Part shown: positions 60,523 through 64,000 of the stretch, piece after piece | Numbering within the stretch: position 1 is the first letter of the stretch | How the letters are laid out: every line of letters starts with the position of its first letter | Origin: Synergistota bacterium | GTDB taxonomy: Bacteria; Synergistota; GBS-1 | DNA length: 64,000 bases | Reading direction: 5' to 3' | Assembly: GCA_025060595.1 (NCBI GenBank) | Contig: JANXBX010000002.1 | Span: 140,300 to 204,299, forward strand | Translations under genes and position numbers: made by a program | Notes under the pieces: generated by a model | Told to the model about the DNA's origin: nothing | Seen by the model: only the letters and a program-made list of their open reading frames with translations | Database searches by the model: none

Positions 60523-61174
60523 GGGAAGGAGGCTAATCTATTTTAGCTTTGCTATATTTGTTTTTTTATCCCTTATTCACCCTTTGTTTTCTATTCCCTT
60601 TTTAGTAATCTTTTTCTTTTTGGTTTATTTCTTTAGGGACCCAGAAAGAGAGATACCTCAGGATAACAATTTAATTCTTTCTCCTGCCGATGGAAGGGTA
60701 TTGGAGGTAGTAGAATCCTATGATAATAGATTTTTAAAATCTGAGGCAAAGAAGGTAAGCATTTTTATGAGCTTACTTAATGTCCATGTGAATCGTTCTC
60801 CTATAGATGGAAAGGTGGTTTATCGTGATTACGTTCGAGGCTTTAAAAAGATGGCCTTTGGTTCTAAATCCTCTAAGCTAAACGAAAGAAGCTATTTAGG
60901 AATAGAGGGAAAGATAAAGGTTCTCTTGGTCCAGGTGGCTGGATTCGTAGCTCGCAGAATAGTGACTTATCCTAAAGAAGGAGACTTTCTAAGGAAGGGA
61001 GATAGAATAGGTATAATAAAGTTCGGATCCCGGGTGGATCTTTATCTTCCTACTTCTGTTGAGCTTTTCGTTAAAGTGGGAGATAGGGTAAAAGCAGGAG
61101 AAACGATATTGGGGGTGATAAATAAAGATGAAAATGAAGAAAGAAAGGTGGCCGAACTTTCTAACGAGCGGTAA
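60503..61174 (+). CDS. psd: Phosphatidylserine decarboxylase proenzyme (short, archaeal-type)
   Basis: About 223 residues. Two N-terminal membrane segments, [12 protein letters not shown] and [18 protein letters not shown], and the self-cleavage site [10 protein letters not shown] (equivalent to LGST), where the serine becomes the pyruvoyl group. It makes phosphatidylethanolamine from phosphatidylserine made by the next gene. ATG at 60503; TTG at 60500 is in frame just before it. Overlaps gyrA and pssA. Confidence 0.93.
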   Translation: MFYLAPEGRRLIYFSFAIFVFLSLIHPLFSIPFLVIFFFLVYFFRDPEREIPQDNNLILSPADGRVLEVVESYDNRFLKSEAKKVSIFMSLLNVHVNRSPIDGKVVYRDYVRGFKKMAFGSKSSKLNERSYLGIEGKIKVLLVQVAGFVARRIVTYPKEGDFLRKGDRIGIIKFGSRVDLYLPTSVELFVKVGDRVKAGETILGVINKDENEERKVAELSNER

Positions 61175-61847
61175 CTTAATGTGTGGGGTTTTAGCGCTGA
61201 TATTGCTTACGCAAGGGCATGTTATGGCTGCTAGCGGACTCATACTTATCGCTATAGCTTTCGACTTTCTCGATGGAAAGATAGCGAGGATGTTGGGAGT
61301 AAGTGGAGATTTTGGTAAGGAGTTTGACTCTCTTGCGGATATCGTCTCTTTTGGAGCTGCTCCTGCAATATTAATGTATGTTTATTCTCTTAATATGTAT
61401 GCTCTATTCGGGGCTATGGTAGGGGTGATTTACGTTATCTGTGGGGCTTTAAGGCTTGCGAGATTTAACCTTATGAAATCTAGGCCTTACTTTTTGGGTT
61501 TACCTATAACTGCAGCAGGTGGGTTCATATCAAGCATCGTTATCTCGGGCATTTCCTTTCCTGCCGAATCTTTAATTGCCATAATTCTTGCAGTTTCTTA
61601 TTTAATGGTTAGCAAAATAAAATATGGTAACTTGAAAAAGATATCAAAGTTAAATCAGCTTAATATGAGGGTTTTTCTTTTCCTTCTTTTTGGATTTTGT
61701 AGCCTTTCAGTTTTATCCTTACGGATAGCTCCCTTTGTAGCTATGACAATATATGTTTTAAGCGGTCCCTTGGGAATAAACTGGGGTAAGATCTTGGCGA
61801 AAAGAGGGGAAGGGGATGAGGAAGGTGAAGAGGGCGAAGAGGCTTGA
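61128..61847 (+). CDS. pssA: CDP-diacylglycerol-serine O-phosphatidyltransferase
   Basis: 239 residues, about six to seven membrane segments. The CDP-alcohol phosphotransferase motif reads DGKIARMLGVSGDFGKEFDSLAD (DGxxAR...G...D...D). [12 protein letters not shown] at the start is typical of type II PssA. It makes phosphatidylserine for the overlapping psd. An acidic Gly/Glu tail ends the protein and overlaps the creatininase gene by 32 bp. Confidence 0.94.
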   Translation: MKMKKERWPNFLTSGNLMCGVLALILLTQGHVMAASGLILIAIAFDFLDGKIARMLGVSGDFGKEFDSLADIVSFGAAPAILMYVYSLNMYALFGAMVGVIYVICGALRLARFNLMKSRPYFLGLPITAAGGFISSIVISGISFPAESLIAIILAVSYLMVSKIKYGNLKKISKLNQLNMRVFLFLLFGFCSLSVLSLRIAPFVAMTIYVLSGPLGINWGKILAKRGEGDEEGEEGEEA

Positions 61848-62577
61848 GGAGTTAACATGGGAGGATGTTGAAAGAGAAGAGGGAATTGTGATTATACCTG
61901 TTGGAAGTGTGGAACAGCACGGAAGGCATCTCCCCTTAGGGACGGATTCTATGGTTGCCATAGGGCTTGCGGAAGAAGCCTCTAGAAGAACAGGCGTTCC
62001 TGTGGCTCCTCCCTTATGGTATGGATGGTCTCCTCATCACATGGTTTTACCTGGAACTGTAACAGTGAGGCCAGAGGTGCTTGAGGAGCTTTTATATGAC
62101 ATAATGGCCTCTCTTTCTGAACACGGATTTAAGCATTTTATAGTGATAAATGGACATAGGGTGGTTAATGTCCCTTGGATTCAGCTTGCTGCCTCCAGGG
62201 TAAAGGAGGATTTCGATGTTGAGGTTTACATCTTCGATCCTGCTTATGTCTCTAAAGAGTTAGGCATTGGAGAGTTGGGTCATGCGGAGGAAATAGAAAC
62301 TTCACACATGATGGTATTAAGACCCGAGCTTTTAAGGAAAGACAAGATCGTTGACTCTTCTCCCAAAGAGACCTTTTTATATCACTTTGATCCTGCCTCT
62401 TTAAAGGATACTTTGTGTTACATTCCTTCAAGAAAGCGTATGGAAGAGCTTGCAAGAGAATCTGGGGGAGTTAATGGTAGACCTTCAAAGGCCTCATTGG
62501 AAATTGGGATGAAGTACCATGAACATCTTGTGAATAGGCTCGTTGAGCTTATAGAGCGTATAAGGGGGGTGAAATGA
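61816..62577 (+). CDS. Creatininase/creatinine amidohydrolase family protein
   Basis: 253 residues. VIIPVGSVEQHGRHLPLGTDSMVA near the start and a later GELGHAEEIETSHMMVLRP carry the Glu/His/Asp metal ligands of the family, with INGHRVVN in place of the usual NGHGGN. Members cleave small cyclic or linear amides (creatinine, formamidopyrimidine) or peptides (MftE). The substrate is unknown; the NGHGGN change may alter the second metal site. It overlaps ilvE by 4 bp. Confidence 0.85.
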   Translation: MRKVKRAKRLEELTWEDVEREEGIVIIPVGSVEQHGRHLPLGTDSMVAIGLAEEASRRTGVPVAPPLWYGWSPHHMVLPGTVTVRPEVLEELLYDIMASLSEHGFKHFIVINGHRVVNVPWIQLAASRVKEDFDVEVYIFDPAYVSKELGIGELGHAEEIETSHMMVLRPELLRKDKIVDSSPKETFLYHFDPASLKDTLCYIPSRKRMEELARESGGVNGRPSKASLEIGMKYHEHLVNRLVELIERIRGVK

Positions 62578-63461
62578 TGGAAAGACTTGTTTATGTTAAT
62601 GGAGAGTTTTTACCGGCAAGGGAGGCCAAGGTTTCCGTTTACGATAAGGGTTTTCTCTTTGGAGATGGCGTATTCGAAGGAATAAGGGCTTATAATGGTA
62701 GGATCTTTAGGCTTGATGAGCATCTAGTTAGGCTTTATAAGTCTGCTAAAGCTATTCTTTTAAACATACCCTTGTCCTTTGAGGAGATGAGGGCTGCTGT
62801 TATAGAAACGGTGAAAAGAAATAATCTAAAAGATGCTTATATAAGGCTGATCGTAACAAGAGGTATAGGGGACTTAGGGCTTGACATAACTAAATGCAAA
62901 AATCCTACGGTTGTTATAATAGCTGATGAGATAGCTCTCTTTCCAAAGGAGATATATGAGAAGGGAATAGAGGTGATAACTTCATCCATAAGGGCCTCTT
63001 ATGGGGATATTATTCCACCTCAGATAAAGAGCTTAAACTATCTTTCTCATATATTAGCTAAATGGGAAGCGACGAGGGCCGGTGTGGCAGAAGCCATTCT
63101 CCTTTCAAGAGAGGGATACGTTACGGAAGGTTCGGCGGAAAACATCTTTATAGTTAAGGATAAATGCCTGATAACTCCCCCTTCCTGGGTAGGGATATTG
63201 GAGGGAATAACAAGGGAAGCCGTTCTTGAAATAGCATGGGATATAGAAGAAGTGGAAGACATTATAGAGGATGTTTTTACAAGGTACGACCTTTATGTGG
63301 CTGATGAGTGCTTCCTTTGTGGTACTGCGGCTGAGGTTGTTCCTGTGGTTAAGGTAGATGGAAGGATTATAGGGGATGGAAAACCAGGGCCTATTACCCG
63401 GGAAATAATGAATAGATTTAGGGAGCTTGTTTCTAAGGAGGGGGTGGAGATATACCTTTAA
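62574..63461 (+). CDS. ilvE: Branched-chain amino acid aminotransferase (class IV)
   Basis: 295 residues. VYVNGEFLPAREAKVSVYDKGFLFGDGVFEGIRAYNGRIFRLDEHL at the start, catalytic Lys in IKSLNYLSHILAKWEA, EGSAENIFIVKD and GILEGITREAVLEIA are the class IV pattern. It interconverts Leu/Ile/Val with their keto acids. With the following acyl-phosphate kinase it suggests fermentation of branched-chain amino acids (inference). It carries a near-perfect Noc-binding palindrome. Confidence 0.93.
   Translation: MMERLVYVNGEFLPAREAKVSVYDKGFLFGDGVFEGIRAYNGRIFRLDEHLVRLYKSAKAILLNIPLSFEEMRAAVIETVKRNNLKDAYIRLIVTRGIGDLGLDITKCKNPTVVIIADEIALFPKEIYEKGIEVITSSIRASYGDIIPPQIKSLNYLSHILAKWEATRAGVAEAILLSREGYVTEGSAENIFIVKDKCLITPPSWVGILEGITREAVLEIAWDIEEVEDIIEDVFTRYDLYVADECFLCGTAAEVVPVVKVDGRIIGDGKPGPITREIMNRFRELVSKEGVEIYL
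63393..63406. promoter_or_regulatory. Possible second Noc-binding site
   Basis: ATTACCCGGGAAAT, one base different from the Noc-binding consensus, inside ilvE. Confidence 0.4.
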
Positions 63462-64000
63462 GATATTAGTAGTAAATCCAGGATCAACTTCTACAAAGAT
63501 AGCATCTTTTATAGATGAGAAGGAAGCTTGGCGTGAAGTTATATATCACTCTAAGGAAGAGCTTTCGCAATTTAAGGGTTTTATTGAGCAAAGGGATTTT
63601 AGAAAGGATCTTATTTGTAAGCTTTTGGATAGAAGGGGTGAAAGCCTATCTAATTATGATGCCTTTGTGGGGATAGGTGGTCTTATCGATCCGGTAGAGG
63701 GTGGAACCTATCTTTTAACTCCAAAGCTTCTTGAGGATTTAAAGAGAGGAGGTCCATGGGAGCACGTATCTAACTTAGGAGGAATAATAGCTTTTGAGCT
63801 TGCGAGCGAATTTGGAAAACCTGCCTTCATAGTGGATCCTGTTTCTGTAGATGAATTTCAAGAACTTGCTTATTATACAGGCTTACCCTTCGTAAGGAGG
63901 GTAAGCCTTGTTCATGCTTTAAATATAAAGGCTGTTTCGAGAAAAGCCTCTAAGGATATAGGGAAAAAGCTTGAAGAAACCAGTTTTGTTGTTGCTCATC
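63427..64000 (+). CDS. buk: Butyrate/branched-chain acyl kinase, N-terminal part
   Basis: Runs off the right edge; about 191 residues are seen. KILVVNPGSTSTKIASF is the nucleotide-binding start of the butyrate/acetate kinase family, followed by FVGIGGLIDPVEGGTYLLTPKLLEDL, HVSNLGGIIAFELASEFGKPAFIVDPVSVDEF. The typical buk N-terminus has Met one to four residues before Lys-Ile-Leu; here no ATG/GTG/TTG is there. The only canonical in-frame start is TTG at 63427, before the SD-like AAGGAGGGGG (63435-63444). A rare start codon or sequence error is possible. It would make ATP from acyl phosphate. Confidence 0.85.
   Translation, partial: MFLRRGWRYTFKILVVNPGSTSTKIASFIDEKEAWREVIYHSKEELSQFKGFIEQRDFRKDLICKLLDRRGESLSNYDAFVGIGGLIDPVEGGTYLLTPKLLEDLKRGGPWEHVSNLGGIIAFELASEFGKPAFIVDPVSVDEFQELAYYTGLPFVRRVSLVHALNIKAVSRKASKDIGKKLEETSFVVAH

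Noticed and set aside
1-64000. CRISPR arrays, insertion sequences or prophage
   Set aside because: No regularly spaced repeats, transposase or phage-like genes were seen; gene content and base use look uniform apart from strand bias.

Overview
The window is 64 kb of a bacterial chromosome carrying the replication origin. Genes are dense, short intergenic gaps dominate, many start codons are TTG or GTG with strong Shine-Dalgarno (SD) sequences, and Arg is mostly AGA/AGG. No mobile element, CRISPR array or rRNA is visible. The origin neighbourhood (rpmH-rnpA-yidD-yidC-jag-mnmE-rsmG-noc-parA-parB on one side; dnaA-dnaN-recF-dciA-remB-gyrB-gyrA on the other) follows the Bacillus/Firmicutes order, including a noc gene. 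The V-type ATPase, TRAP and Na+/solute carriers, glutamate dehydrogenase, branched-chain aminotransferase/acyl kinase and Thermotoga-like aroKB fusion suggest an amino-acid-fermenting anaerobe, possibly thermophilic. The phylum cannot be fixed from the sequence alone.

Layout. 1-1.2 kb: end of a metallophosphoesterase, then cutA-trmO. 1.3-7.6 kb: a + strand run of TSUP exporter, CBS protein, two tandem cation/H+ antiporters, a RAM-domain protein, a DtxR-type regulator fused to FeoA, and FeoB. 7.7-14.4 kb: secreted alkaline phosphatase, YibE/F membrane protein and a four-gene ABC importer. 14.3-15.9 kb: DJ-1/PfpI protein, MoaD/ThiS-like carrier and an E1-like partner. 15.8-20.8 kb: aromatic operon (DAHP synthase-aroA-aroC-aroKB, - strand) headed by a textbook-like Tyr/Phe attenuator. 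20.8-27.9 kb: V-type ATPase operon I-K-F-E-A-B-D, with no subunit C or G gene. 27.9-32.2 kb: pcm, tRNA-Arg(CCU), a NiaR-type repressor cotranscribed with a Na+/solute symporter, and gdhA. 32.3-36.1 kb: a PdxA-family enzyme facing a TRAP transporter. 36.2-39.4 kb: a GGDEF protein and a chemoreceptor. 39.5-43.8 kb: sua5, purC, then a small sigma factor translationally linked to a membrane sensor with a degenerate kinase-like end, preceded by a hairpin that fills the whole intergenic gap and buries its SD. 43.8-51.9 kb: DUF3084 protein, parS, bactofilin, parB, parA, noc and the rpmH cluster. 51.9-53.6 kb: origin with DnaA-box clusters on both sides of dnaA. 53.6-64 kb: dnaN to gyrA, phosphatidylserine/phosphatidylethanolamine synthesis (pssA, psd), creatininase-family protein, branched-chain aminotransferase and the start of a butyrate-kinase-like gene.

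The strongest observations are the complete Tyr/Phe attenuator in front of DAHP synthase (19-residue leader peptide MNIWADRIRDFGYYYFFFE, antiterminator and 19-bp terminator); the sigma-factor/sensor pair with an SD-sequestering hairpin whose only two imperfect pairs are G-U wobbles in the sense RNA; and a self-consistent chromosome organisation kit (Noc with a perfect Noc-binding palindrome inside its own gene, ParB with two parS sites, bactofilin next door).
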